64,000 nucleotides of DNA, from contig CM069597.1 of assembly GCA_035771175.1 (NCBI GenBank), forward strand, positions 44,839,212 to 44,903,211, in the 5' to 3' direction. Both the position numbers and the translations under genes were made by a program. This document shows, piece by piece, positions 46,066 to 58,757 of the stretch; position 1 is the stretch's first letter, and every line of letters starts with the position of its first letter. Origin of the DNA: Paratinospora sagittata. Lineage: Eukaryota > Streptophyta > Magnoliopsida > Ranunculales > Menispermaceae. Under the pieces are notes generated by a model. That model had not been told where the DNA came from, searched no databases, and worked only from the letters and a program-made list of their open reading frames with translations.

Positions 46066-49000
46066 ATGATGGACTGTTGTAATAGTAGTAGTAGTAGTGG
46101 TGGTAGTAAGATGAAGGGGAGATTGAGGAATGTTGGGGCGCATTCGGAGCAAGCACGAGTTTGGTTCTTGCGTTTGCTTAGCAGTATAGTGGTTTGGACG
46201 GTGATATCGCATCTAAGTTCGTTGCCGCTGATCTTGCGGCATCCTATCTATCTAACAGACGGATGGCCGACGCCCTGCATCGGTTTCTTGCGTCGCAACA
46301 ACTCCGGCGCTCTCGCCGTTGCCTCCGAGCATTATGTTTCGCCTCCGTCTCCTTCTTCATTTCCCCCCAGTCGTAAGTCTCTCGGGTCTATTTAAGATTA
46401 TTTGATTGAATTTGGGGTTTTCTTTTAGTTACTTGACCAGTCAATTTTGTTCTCATAGCGTAGACTTGAATTTTAAACTGCTCTACTGTTGAAGAAACAT
46501 GGTTTGATAGCTTGAATGTGTTGTTTTCACTGAAAATGGTGTTGATACTCGATAGTAACATTTGGCTGGTTTGATGCACCGGATGATTTTTGTATTAGAT
46601 GTAAGCTCTGTTAGAATCGGTGAATATTAATTTGATTGGTGTCTATTGTTGTGTTCAAATCATCTTTAAAGGCTTTGCTAGAAAGTGATTGCAGCAGCTC
46701 TGTGCAAGATCCTAATAGAGTTGAGGCTTGACTCAAATTAGGCGTTGGGATGGCTTATTCTTTTTATCACTTATACTTGACTTTATAAGAGACTTTGACA
46801 GCACGTAGGCCTATGCATTGCGGGGTTTTTCATTTTTTTTTTCTTGTTGCTTTTCTTTAGGTCACTACTTGGTGGTGAAAGTAGGGTAGAAACTAGAAAG
46901 TAGTCTTAGGCAGATAATCGAGGGACTTAGAGATGTGCACCCTCCTTGCAAGAATGGAAATTGAAAGCCAAATTCTCAGCTTTATGTTGAATACAAGCAA
47001 GTTGAAGAGGTGTCTTAAATGGAATGCTCTTAAGCTTCTCACAACCTGCACCATCCATATAGGAGAATCTAGCATTTAGGATGGAACTATCAAATCTTCC
47101 TCTTTTCTACTAATACCCTAACTTCCCCTTCCACTGTATGCCATGACAATGCATAAAGTAGAAAACCTATTCACACCGACCTGCAAATACATTTGTTTCC
47201 AATCTTGATACTCAATCTCAAGGTTCAAAACACAAATGTATCCTATAATAGCCAATGGATGAGGTGATGGTTTACATTTTTTCATAGAAGAATTGTATAA
47301 AATGAGGTTTAGTGTTGAGGAATTTTATTCAAGCTTGAATTTGGAAGGAGAATATAAGTGACCTTCAAGGAAATCTTTATTCCCAGAAGGAAAAAAGAAG
47401 GAAAGTTAGGGAAGCTCAACTAGCACGTGCTTTGGTTCAAGAATCAAATGTTGTAGGTTTTAGTTATTGGGTTGCTTGATACATGGTTTTTTTATAGTTG
47501 GGGTTGTGTATCCATAACTGTGTTGTCAAGGCTACGCCTAGGTAACAACTAATTCATCACTTAGGATATTTACAAATTAATTGCTAGGCCATACTTAAGA
47601 CTGGTAGTGGGCTCTTTAAAAATTTTATAACATTCAAGGGGGTTATTGTAAATATAAAAAGTGTAAGGTTATTTTTTCCTCATATTTTTATATATGTGAT
47701 TGTATAGCTTAAACATTGACATAACTTTTAATACTAGTCCTATAACTTCTTATTCTAGTCTTATATTTCCATTATGCAAGTTATTTTTCATTTTTTCTAT
47801 TTTATAATTTTGATTTTCTATTTAATGTCTGTTATATTACTGTAGATATTTTCCTTTTTGTCATAAGTATTACATCAAACATACCTCTTTGAATTGCTAT
47901 ACTTTCACTATAACCCAACTTGTCTTATTTTTTTTAACAAGGTTTTCTAATTTTTAATTTGTGGACACAAATTTATAGAGTATAAAATATGGTTACTCTT
48001 TTTTATTACGCAATATTTGACTCTTATGTTTTGGAATATGTATGTAGTTATATATGCAACAATTTTTGTATGTATAAAACTAATTAATTCTTCATATAGA
48101 GGGCTGTAAATAAATATTATTTGTATGGTCTCGGTACGGTCTTGCTAGATCGGGTCCATTGCCCATGCATTGGTTTGACGCCTTGAAATCCTACCATGGT
48201 TTATTCCAATCCTATTCTTTAGTGGGTGTAGGCATACTAGTACTCATCATCACTTTATATGTAAGGGTGTTGATAAGAAGAATTGGAATGATTGGCAAAC
48301 AAACGACTTGGTCATTTTATTGAAGTCACTATTTTCAATTAGAGTCAAGAAATGAGAGTTGATCTGCCAACATGGAGTTGGTGTAGTTGGTACAGAGGTG
48401 GCTTTGGAACCCAAAGGTTCTAGGTTTAACTTTTATCACTGCCTCACCCTAGGGGGTGAGAGGGATTAATGGATCAGAAATGGGCCCGATACCTCCCTGA
48501 GAGTGCGGTATGGACCGTACGGTGATGGAGTTGGTTATATAACTAATTACTAACACCATTTCTTCTAAGAAAAAAGAAAAAAAGAAAAAGAAAAAAAAGA
48601 AGTGAGAGTTGATCTTGTCACAAAGGTGAGAGGTCATGGGATTTTAGTAGGTGGAGTATACTATTGGTTAATCGGCCTCATTGCCTCACAAATTCTAGGA
48701 ATAAGAAGAGATCAAGGAGTTAGCATGGAGAGCACCTCTAAAAGATATATATTTGTATGGGAATAGAATCATTAGATGCCGAGTTATTTAACTCAACTCA
48801 ACAAAGTATTTTCCCTACTACATGGGATTGGTTTCATAAATCCACTTTCTCTTCTATGCTCTATCAAGGGTTTAGTCGACATTTACATTACAAGTAGCTT
48901 TATCTTTTTGACTAATATTTTCTTAAAACTTAGAGCTTATGCTAGGGTTTCTTTTTGTTGAAGGTTTTTTTTTTTGTGGAAATATAATTCATTGGTTCAA

Positions 49001-52000
49001 ACTTGTTAATCTTTCTTTTTAAACTACTCACTTAATCAAAATTCTCATAATAATTAGATAGTCAAACAATTTTATAAGGAAAAACATATATATGGTTCCT
49101 TGGTGGTTTTAGAAAAATTAAATTTTTGAAATGCCTTTTGGTTGCATTAAAGAAGAGAAAAGACCATTTTATCTTATATGAGGTGTTCAATAATTATAAA
49201 AGGTGATACATTATCAATGACCCATCTCGAAGGGTGACTTGCAGAGCATAATTCGATGCAATTGAGCAAAAAAAAAACAAAAAAAAAAAAAACATATATT
49301 GTGAATGTCAAAATGTATAGAAATAACTAATTCATTTTGCAAATGATTGTTAGCAGTCAAACTTGAAGACGATCACCTTCATCCAAATTCCAAACATTAG
49401 AGAATTTATCCCATAATGCTGATTGCCTTATTCACCTTTTTGATTTATATGAAAAATTGATGCTGCTTTGACAACCGACAAACTAACTCCCAACTTAGCA
49501 CATGTTAACATTGCTAAATGATTTTGTTTGAAGATCATGTGTTTATATGGGCATTTTTGCATACGTAAAAGAAATGATTGTGATGGGGTGGGGAGTTTTG
49601 GATGCTTAGGAGGTTTGTGGGGTCTTAAAAAATTATAATACTTTGACATTTCATTTTTTCGTATTTAAGAGCTAACGAAATGTTCAAGTTCTCTAGCCTA
49701 GGTTTATTTGGATTATGAGCAAAAATATATTTGAAGCCATACTAATCCATTGCTTTGTAAATTGTTTGAGGCGCACCTCAAGGTGAGGCGCTTAAAAACG
49801 CCTTGAGGCATATGCCTCATAGTGTTGAGGCATACACCTCAACTTTACCATATTAAATTTTTATTTTTTTTTCTTTAAAACTCAAAATGAATTTAATGGG
49901 TAGAAACTAAAGAATCACTAGTGAAACAAGCAAAATAAGATTGCAAAGCTCTCTTTAATACAAAAATCACATGTAACTTATAAACTACATGCAATATTAA
50001 TCTATATATCTCATATATGTTAAACATAGAAGAAATAAAATAGCTTATTACTCATGCAATATGCATCAAGTAGTATATAGATTATAAATTTTACTTTAAA
50101 TCATTATATTTCATAATTTATTGAGTTTTAATTATTTAATTATGTTTCTTTCAGCATCTAAAAGAAACATTGATTTTTACAACACTTAAATAGAATTCTT
50201 TGTACTTCTCTACAATGTCAAATTTTTACAAATTTTTTCTATTTTGAGTTGGACTTCCCTGAATTAATTTCAAATTTTAAAGGATAGAAGTGTAGGGCGA
50301 ATTCAAATTTTCGATCCTTGTGCTCAAACTATCATTCTCTTAGCTCTTCCCTTGTCCATTCCTTTAGATTTGGTGTAGCCTGGTATAGAATCGTTTTTAA
50401 GTGCATCATTTTTGTGACTTAGTTCTGCTGTGATTTAGTCCTCCATCCTCTTAACTGTCCTGTTTCACCTCTTTATGCTGGTCCTTAGAACCTAAAATGG
50501 CATAAAAATTAAAAGTAACTTTCTAAGAATGACCATTCTTTTGCAGGGATATACAAAAGCAATGGTTATCTAAGAGTATCTTGCAATGGTGGCCTGAACC
50601 AAATGCGAGCTGCGGTTTGTAAATCTTGTCTAAAGCTCAGTGCTGGTTACAATTCTCTATGCTGCTGGAGCTGGATCAATTGACTCTTATAGTTTGCATA
50701 CTATTTGTGCTATGGGTCCAACAACTAGACCCAAATTACTTGAATACCTTCCTGATATCTTTGATGGTGTTCTTGAATATTTTCAGATCTGTGATATGGT
50801 TACCATTGCACGTTTCCTAAATCTGACTTTGCTGATTCCAGAGCTTGACAAAACATCATTCTGGGCTGATCCGAGGTGCTCTTTTTCTCTTTTGTTCTTT
50901 GTGTTAAGTTAGCTTATTAGTTGCACTTAGATTATTGAGATGTAGGAGACGCACACTTGCATACATGCACGCAGGCACACACGTGCACAAAGAAAAGCAA
51001 AAAAAGAAAAATTAAAAAAAAAAGAAAAACCAGAGAGAAGAAAAAGGGAAAGAAAAAAGAGAAGCAAAAGGAGAAGAGAAACTCAACATCTGATACTTGA
51101 ACTTGACTGATCCTGGCCTTCTTGATACGATTTTTAGTTTTTGTCATCACACCTCTTTTCATTTTGCAGTGACTTCAAGGATATATTCAACGTTAGGCAC
51201 TTTATCAATTCATTAAGAGATGAAGTAAAAATTGTCAAGTCGCTTCCCAAAAAGTTTAACCAGTGGAGTAATACTTCCATTTTCTCAATGCCTCCTGTAA
51301 GCTGGTCAAATGAGAAATACTACTTGAAAGAGGTAAAAACAATCATGAGCTTGCTTTTCCAATTATAAACTAGTTTCTGCTGGTATTGGCATATTTTTTT
51401 ATGAAATATTCTGATTGCAGATCTTACCCCTTATTCGCAAGTATAAAGTGATTCACTTTAACAAGACTGATGCTCGCCTTGCAAATAATGGCCTTCCTGT
51501 TGCACTACAGAAATTACGTTGCCGGGTTAATTATGAAGCATTGAAATTTACACCTCAGATTGAGGCTATGGGGAACAAGCTCATTTCAATTCTCCAGAAG
51601 AGTGGTTTTTTCATTGTTTTGCATCTGAGATATGAAATGGATATGCTGGCATTTTCTGGTTGTACACATGGTTGTTCTGAAAGTGAGACTGATGAGCTCA
51701 CGAGGATGAGGTTACTACTTTTTCTTGTTAATGCATGACCATTTTATTTATGATTTTATTTAACAATATAGCGAAACATTAAAAATATGCTTCCCCTATG
51801 TCTCTTCCCTGTGGCAACATGCAAGTTTAGGTCTATTAAATTTATTTTATGTCTGCTTTTCCATGAATAAATTTACCAAGTAAAAGTACCCAATTGATTT
51901 TGTGGCTGTGATATATTAGCTGTTCTATTTGCTTTGGTAATGATTGGGAATGGAACCTTGAAAAGTAATGTTGCATTTCATATCAAAATAAGAAATGAAA

Positions 52001-53163
52001 AGAAAAAAATGGGGACTTTAGTTCCTATTCTCGATCTTAAACCATTAGCAGTAGCAATTATTGATATGACTATTAATTGGTGTTTTATGTGCTTGCATGT
52101 GCTGATGTGGTGACAGGTATTCATATCGATGGTGGAAGGAGAAGGAAATTGTTTCAGAGAAAAAGAGACTGGAAGGGCAATGTCCTCTTACACCAGAGGA
52201 AACTGCATTGGTTTTACAAGCATTGGGCATTGAAAGGAACACTCTGATATACATTGCATCTGGTGAAATCTATGATGGTGAAAGAAGGTTGGCTGCACTT
52301 CGGGCTGTGTATCCAAAAATAGTGAGTTGTACATAATCCATCTCATGTATTATTAGTCATGGTTTAAATATGAACGCTCTGGATTTGTAAATGATTATCT
52401 TCAGTTGTTTGGAGGTGTTGGTTTTTTACCCATTATTCAATTGCAGGTGAGGAAAGAGTTGCTTCTTAGTCAGGATGATTTGAAATCTTTCCAGAATCAC
52501 TCAACTCAGATGGCTGCACTGGACTACATGGTCTCCGTTGCAAGCAATGTTTTTGTTCCCACGTACTATGGGAACATGGCGAAAGTAGTTGAGGGACACC
52601 GCAGGTCTTTCTCTATTCTTTTGCTACCTGCATCTTCCAATGTTTCCTTGATATGGTTGTGGCATCCGTGGACATATTTTAAAAAGAAATCCAGTATCAG
52701 TAGTTCTCTTAGGAAGCTTGTGGCTTGGAATGTAATGGTTTTTTTTTATAGAGGATTACCTTGGAGGAAGGAATTCTTGGGTAGCATCAATTGTTAGGTT
52801 ATGTAGCCTGACACGATTTTCTTGCAATGAACATGGCCCTGACTGGAAGATAAAATTGGTTCCAGTAGCTTAGCTTGGTAGTAGTTAATGATTTCTTCTA
52901 TTTTTATTAGGTACTTGGGTTTCCGAAGAACTATTCAGCTGGAGCGGAAAGGGTTGGTGGAACTACTGGATTTGTACCAAAATAGTACAATCTCATGGGA
53001 TGACTTTGCATATGCAGTGAGAGACTTACATATGCATCTAATGGGTCAACCCACAAGGCGGAAAGCAATACGACTGCGACCAAAGGAGGAGGACTATTTC
53101 TATGCCAATCCTCAAGAGTGTCTTGGGCCCTTGAGTCCCGAATCCAGAGTTGCAATTACTTGA
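46066..53163 (+). CDS. GDP-fucose protein O-fucosyltransferase family protein
   Basis: Eight exons: 46066-46372, 50547-50614, 50787-50875, 51170-51332, 51421-51710, 52117-52321, 52447-52604 and 52911-53163. All phases agree and give 510 aa. A hydrophobic segment at ~32-57 after a short Ser-rich cytosolic N-terminus indicates a type II Golgi membrane protein. The donor-binding motif GGLNQMR is at 117-123, and HLRYE plus DMLAFSGC at ~277-290. Conserved [15 protein letters not shown] and [18 protein letters not shown] blocks follow, then the C-terminal [15 protein letters not shown]. Family knowledge: plant OFT/GT106-type enzymes or relatives acting on cell-wall or protein acceptors; the acceptor is not deducible. 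Two adjacent ATGs (46066, 46069) are both possible starts. Intron 1 is 4.17 kb and carries a SINE and MITE-like repeats. Confidence 0.94.
47524..48188. repeat. Dispersed MITE-like element, copy A
   Basis: Bounded by inverted TCAAGGC (47526) and GCCTTGA (48180-48186). The interior is homologous to 58203-58757: shared GGCCATACT, TTTCACTATA, AATTTATGGATACA-like and GTAGTTATATAT blocks in the same order. The ends carry the CCTAGG/GCCTTG palindromes common in hAT-type non-autonomous elements. No target duplication found. Confidence 0.55.
48366..48596 (+). mobile_element. tRNA-derived SINE, copy 3, in the fucosyltransferase intron
   Basis: The head CCAACATGGAGTTGGTGTAG contains an A-box-like GGTGTAGTTGGT, and GGTTCTAGGTTTAAC is the B-box region. 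The 3' end is TTTCTTCTAAG followed by an A-rich tail (AAAAAAGAAAAAAAG type). Target duplication of 19 bp with one mismatch (AAGAAATGAGAGTTGATCT at 48347-48365; AAGAAGTGAGAGTTGATCT at 48597-48615). Confidence 0.9.
49755..50300. repeat. GAGGC/GCCTC palindrome-rich repeat, copy 1
   Basis: 49765-49855 is dense in short inverted motifs (GAGGCGCACCTC, GAGGCATATGCCTC, GAGGCATACACCTC) and is followed by AT-rich sequence. The same motif style recurs at 55725-57757. It is probably a non-autonomous hAT-like element with degraded boundaries. Confidence 0.4.
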
Positions 53164-55724
53164 AGTTGTTTGTTGATCATAGCTGATTATTTCCTGGTCA
53201 TCCTTGTCTCAGCTTGTGCAGCTCTGATGACAAAGGGATGGAGTTTGTTCAGTTTGACGTTCATCCTCTATGAAGAAAGAAAACACAAAATCCAGAGATG
53301 AGCACGTAAAGCTAAAAGGGTTCGTTTGCTCACAATTTTAAGTTATGGGCAGCTGACATATTGATAGTTGTCCATATTTTCCACTCTTTTTCTTCTTCTT
53401 TTTGGTGGAGGGGTGGGGCAGGTTTGATAGGTAAATGGATGCGGGTGGTGGCCTTGCACGAGGGCTCAACCCTGGGGAATGTTATTAGTTCATTTGTTGT
53501 TCAATTCTATTCCTTTCATTGCTAGATTGAGCTGTTTTGGTTGCTCCATACAAGTGTGAATCATAAATAAAAAATAAATAAGGACGTTTCAATGTTCTTG
53601 CAGAATTGTGAAGTAAAAGTCTGATACTAATTCCAATCTGTTGTTTTATTTCTTTCTTGCCTCTTCTTCTACTTTTTTTTTTTTTTTCCATAAACACATA
53701 CACCCAACACCCCTAGGGGCAGGGGCATGGTTCTTATCAAGGGAGAGATTTTACACACTGGAGAATTGAATCTTGCCCACCTAGAGGCAGGGGCAAGCCT
53801 CCTAATGCCACATTGGTGCCTCTTCTTCTACTTGATCAGGCAATCAACTTCACCTAAAGAAGAACACCCGTCAATATTGTCAAACTTCTATCTTCTTCCA
53901 AGTAACACGAGCGGCCAGTTCCTATCCAGAAGTAACATCATATCTTCAAATTTATTTATTTAGTTTTTAATTTTTTATAAAGTTCTTGGATAATCTATCA
54001 ATTCATGTACTCTCCAGTTAAAAAAAAAAAATACACCATAATTAATCATATTTATACTACATTAAAAAGTTTATAAAGATGACCTTTCAATAAAATAAAA
54101 TAAAATAATAATAATAATATACGCTTGGCTCGAAGTAGCAGGATTCTGTCATCAGTTTCTCGATCGATAGAAAGGCCTTTTCATTGGTCCACGTAACCGC
54201 ATTTCTTCGAAAACCGCGATCGGTATTTCAAAAGAACTGGCTTTACTCTGCTGAGACGTCCAAAGGAAGTTCTTGAGTTCAAATGCCAAGCGAGCTTCAT
54301 TATTCATTCTGATCTAACTCTTTCAATCCACGAGAGGGAAACAGCAAGACTTCCAGAGGTACGATACGAAGGTAAAAAACTTCTTTCTTCTCCCAAGAAA
54401 TTTATACAAATACACTATGTATACGAAACCTAGCGTAGAGTTTTCTTGTGTACGATTCTATGTATTCAAGCTCTCTTTTCTGCTTCAAACCCTAGGCAAT
54501 CAAAACTGAATGTTAGCGAAGAGTTTCATCAATGCTATGATTTTTCTTCCGTTTTTTTTTTTTTACATTTGCTTTTTTCGGTTCTCCCCTATGTTAGTTT
54601 TCTGATGCGAGAATCGAGTGATCATGACCGATGACGGTGATAATGATAAATGCTATGATCGCAGCGCATAGAAACCCTATCAAGTTTATAGAGATGATTT
54701 TGAGAAATGCATGATGAAACATAAGTAGCAGGCAGATCTGCCTAGTCGATAGGTTATAGTGGTTCTTTCTCAACTTTTGAATGATAGGACGGCTTATAAA
54801 TCTATCTTTGTGGTCTGGTAATCCGCAAGCTATATACGTTCTGTATCTGAGTGCTAGTTGATGATCTATATAGTTAGAAAGATTAGGAAAGTCGATCGGC
54901 ATTGGCTTTGACGGATCATAAACTATCTTTTTACAGCAAGCTCACGAGGGTTGAATAAAAACAGAATTGATGGTGATGTATAAACACATTCTGATAAGTG
55001 CTCCTTTCATGATTTTCTTTCATAAGAGGGAACAATTTTTAGTTACCTTCTTATCTCTTCTAAAAGAGAAGCAGATCCTTCGGAAAAAGGTAACATAGTT
55101 TCTTTTGGAACCCGGGATCTATCTTGGTGTAATCAGAAATATTCTCTTTTTCACTTTATTATTATAGCTCAGGAGCAAATTCTCTTCATTCTGATCTGGT
55201 CACTGTCTTTGGCAAAGTTCAATGTTTCTTGCTTCTAATATCTTGAAGCCTTGGTGCAAGTTTAGTAAACAACCTAAATTCATTAGGATGTTCATCTTTG
55301 AAAAAGGGAGGAGATAAGTTTAGGAATATGCTGTACTGCATGTTCCTCTGTTTGGTTTATTTCTCCAAATCCGAGCACCCAACTTTCACATGCTGTTTGG
55401 AATTAGATGTTTAGGTGATGATAATAAACTTAGTAAATGGTTAAAGGGGGTTGCTAGAGGAATGGTAAATTGATCTATCTAGTACTTTTTGGAGGCATAT
55501 CTGAAAGTTTGTTTTCTCATAGGTTTTTTTTCTGCTCTTTGTATCAATCCCAAAGGCAATCATCAATTGTTTTTCATCTTTTTAATTGACGAAGATGATT
55601 TGCTTTTAGATTTTGTTTATTCTCTGAAGTTCAATAAAATCTGTGTGGTACATTTGATTTAGGGTCATGGAGGTCACTGATGTTAAAATGAATTTCATTT
55701 CTGTTGCTAGATATCTATATCAAC
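53164..55724. other. 3' UTR of the fucosyltransferase gene and spacer
   Basis: An AATAAA at about 53566 is a plausible polyadenylation signal about 400 bp after the stop. 54120-54400 is less AT-rich and resembles an untranslated exon followed by GTAAAAAAC, but no downstream coding exon could be linked, so no gene is called. Confidence 0.4.
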
Positions 55725-57757
55725 TTAGAGTTGGAGGCTCGCTTTACCTCGAGGCTATTGAACCACCTTTGAGGCTTACGCCTCACCTACTTATGACTTG
55801 TGCCTCAAAACTTAAGTCTCAAGATTTTGTGAAGCTTAAATCTCCCTATATGTGACCATAAGGCTTAACCTAACCCCTTCTTCTATTTACAGTTTCTTAT
55901 TGTTTCTTAAAAATCTAAAACTAATACTATAATAAATTAGCCAAATCTTTCTTTTTTTTGTTCAAGTTCTAATTTAATTACTTAGGAGAGATCTAAAGCT
56001 CCAAGCCTAAATTCTAGGTTATTTCTTTTGCTATTTACAGTTTCAGTTTTTTCTAAAACACTTCAATTGATATTAATATAAATACGCTAGTTTATTTTCT
56101 TTTTTAAAGTTCTAATGTCAATTATTAGGAGAAATTAAAGTTTTAAAACTCAAATTGTAAAACTTCTCATAAACTGCATACACATTATTACCAAGTGAAC
56201 TTCTAAAGCCAATTGTTTTTGTAAGTTCATTCCTAAGAGAATTATCAATTATAATGAAAAAAAAAAAAATTAGAAACTTAAAAAGTTACTTGAGAATGTG
56301 AAAACTAAGAAGCTTACTACCTATTATTGTTGCATTTTATTTGTTACGTTTCTTCTAGTTTCTTTTTTTGATATTTAGAATCATAACATTTGAAATTCTT
56401 AACTTATAATATGTGCTCATTGAGGTTTTAATAATCTTTTTTTTTATTATTATTTATAACAAGCAATTGATTATTTGATTTATCAAGTCTATGTCTTGGA
56501 TACATGAAATTGTCATGTGATAAGGTAAGCATACAAAAAAACCTCAAAGTTTGTTTATATTTCATGTTTCTCTATTTTATTAATTATTTTTGAATTTTAT
56601 AATTAATATGAAAATTTTATGTATACTTTTTATAAAAATGTGAGGCTTACGCCTTGTAGTACCTCGCGGCTCACTCCTAGCCTCACAAAGGAAAATTGCC
56701 TTGCTGACACTACACGAATTTTAAGACTTTGCTTAAGAATATGGGTTTCATTGAAACCTGTGAATTTGACATGGTTGTGTAGCCTCTACTGCCATTATTG
56801 TATGCAAAGTTTTAAAATTTGTGAGGCATTTCCTTTGTTAGGTGAGGTGTGAGCTTCAATCTTCTTATCTTTATAAATTTTTTTTTTTTTTAATAATAAT
56901 TCTAAAAAGTTAAATATCAGCAATAAATAGAAAAATGTAACATCTAAGAAAACTTGAGCAATTTTTATATTTGTTTACCTCATCACATAACATGTCAAGC
57001 ACTCAAGACACAAACTTCATATATTAATTACTTCAATTATGATAAACTTTTTCAAAAATTTAATGAGACTGAGCACATATTATAAGTGAAGATTTTCAAT
57101 GTTCTGCTTTTATATATCAAATAAAGAAACTAGTAGAAACTAACAGGTACAACAATATTAGGTATTATCACTTTTCAGTTTTCAAATTTTCCAATATCTC
57201 TTTTCATTTTTTACTTTTTTATTACATTTGACAAGGCTCCTTGTGACAAACTTATAGAAACAGTTGGCATTAGAAGTCTATTTGATAATGTGTACATAGT
57301 CTATTAGAGGTTTAGGCTTGAGCGCTCATAATAATTGTTATTACAATTTTAAGAAAGAAAACAAACTAGTTTGCTTATTTTAACATGTTTTTCAAAGAAA
57401 GTTGGAAAATTTAAATAGAAATGACTTAGAATTCAGGCTTGGAGTTTTCAAACTCCAATCTCTTCAAAATAGTTAAGATTAGAGTTTTAAGAAGGAAAAA
57501 AAAAAAAAAAACTAGCTTGTTTATTCTGATGTAGTTGAAGTGTTTTGGAAAATAAAAGGAACATGTAAATTGGAAAAAAAGGGATTCGGTTGAGCCTTAT
57601 GTTCACATATACCAAGGCTTAAGCCTCACATATAACCTTCAGGTGTTAGTCTCAAGGCATAAGCCTCATGTGGGTGAAGCTTAAGCTTTAAGGCGATTTC
57701 AAGCCTCAGGGCTGGCGAACCTCAAGGCATAAACCTCAATGGATTTTTAAAACTATG
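55725..57757. repeat. GAGGC/GCCTC palindrome-rich repeats, copies 2 and 3
   Basis: Clusters at 55729-55850, 56638-56700, 56815-56850 and 57585-57757 carry GAGGCTTACGCCTC-type palindromes. The last two clusters face each other and are bounded by AGTTTTAAAA (about 56810) and TTTTAAAACT (about 57743), which suggests one ~940-bp element with short terminal inverted repeats. No coding capacity. Confidence 0.45.
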
Positions 57758-57806
57758 ATTGTTACATACCATGTGTGTATTTGTATTGCCGTGATTTATG
57801 TTAAAC

Positions 57807-57988
57807 TTTTTTTTTTTTTTTGAGAAGAAACAAATTATTTCATTAGATTAACAAAAAACAGTTACATGTTGAGCACCAGGAGTGCTACTGGTGTTTTCCA
57901 TATTGGCCCCCACAAATTAACCTCACGCATTTAACTTGCACAAAATCCCCCGCCACACTCCCCTTATAATAACTTAACCAGCACTTCC
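57807..57988 (-). mobile_element. Short 5'-truncated LINE or SINE-like insertion
   Basis: T-run 57807-57821, then GAGAAGAAAC as in the LINE at 35449. Flanks TATGTTAAAC (57797-57806) and TATGTGTTAAAC (57989-58000) are a target duplication. The body has no coding match; it is probably LINE 3' UTR. Confidence 0.7.
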
Positions 57989-58122
57989 TATGTGTTAAAC
58001 TATGTTGAAAATATGATGGGACTTTCCCAGTGTTTACAAGGCAGGCCTAGTCCATTGCCTACACCATTTGATGGAATTAGTTAGGTACAATACAAGGATG
58101 GTTATTGTTACTGCATACATTT

Positions 58123-58140
58123 TATTTTTTTTGAGAAGAA
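58123..58140 (-). mobile_element. 18-nt retroposon remnant insertion
   Basis: The insert TATTTTTTTTGAGAAGAA lies between perfect 15-bp direct repeats TTACTGCATACATTT (58108-58122 and 58141-58155). It equals only the A tail and last bases of the LINE/SINE 3' end seen at 35449, 38297 and 57807. Confidence 0.75.
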
Positions 58141-58202
58141 TTACTGCATACATTTGTATAGCCATGATTTGTGTTAAACTATGTTGAAAATATGATGGGT
58201 TT

Positions 58203-58757
58203 TTCCCAATGTTCTTAAGGCCACACCTATCCACTGCCTAGGCCATACTAAAGGCAGGCAAAATTCTTTGAAATTTTTCAAAAATATAAGGGGCAGGTTT
58301 AAACATATAAGACGTAAGGTTCTTTTTTCATTACATTGTTATAATATTAGCATTACTCTTAACTTAAACGTTATAATTAATTTCTATTGTGAAAGTGATT
58401 TTTTTATTATTATAATTTATATTCTCGCAAATATTTTCTTATGAGTAGCATATAAAAAAATGACTCTTTAAATTATTATATTTTCACTATATGCCAACTT
58501 TTATTATTTGTTAATATGTTTTTCTCGTTTTAATTTATGGATACAAAATTGAGAGTGTAAAATATAGTTAATCTTTTTTTTACACAAGATTTGACTTCTA
58601 TTTTATGAAGTGTGTAGTTATATATAAAGTGTTTGTATATTTAAAATTAATGAATTATTTATTTAAGGAGTTATAAATAAATATGATATTCTAGGCCACC
58701 TCTCCTAGATGAGGTCAATCGCCTAGCCATCATCTTGATTCTTGACACCTTGAAATG
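58203..58757. repeat. Dispersed MITE-like element, copy B
   Basis: Homologous along its length to copy A at 47524-48188, in the same orientation, with many small indels. It ends in GACACCTTGAAA. Confidence 0.5.

Larger units (their letters stand above)
46373..50546 (+). other. Large first intron of the fucosyltransferase gene
   Basis: GTAAGT donor and TTTTGCAG acceptor. The interior is AT-rich with a MITE-like repeat at about 47524-48188, a SINE at 48366-48596 and GAGGC-palindrome sequence at about 49755-49855. No exon or gene was seen inside. Confidence 0.85.

Noticed and set aside
54120..55870. Possible 5' exon or snoRNA-like segments with TGATGA motifs
   Set aside because: No box D at a suitable distance and no coding exon to join; left as unassigned.
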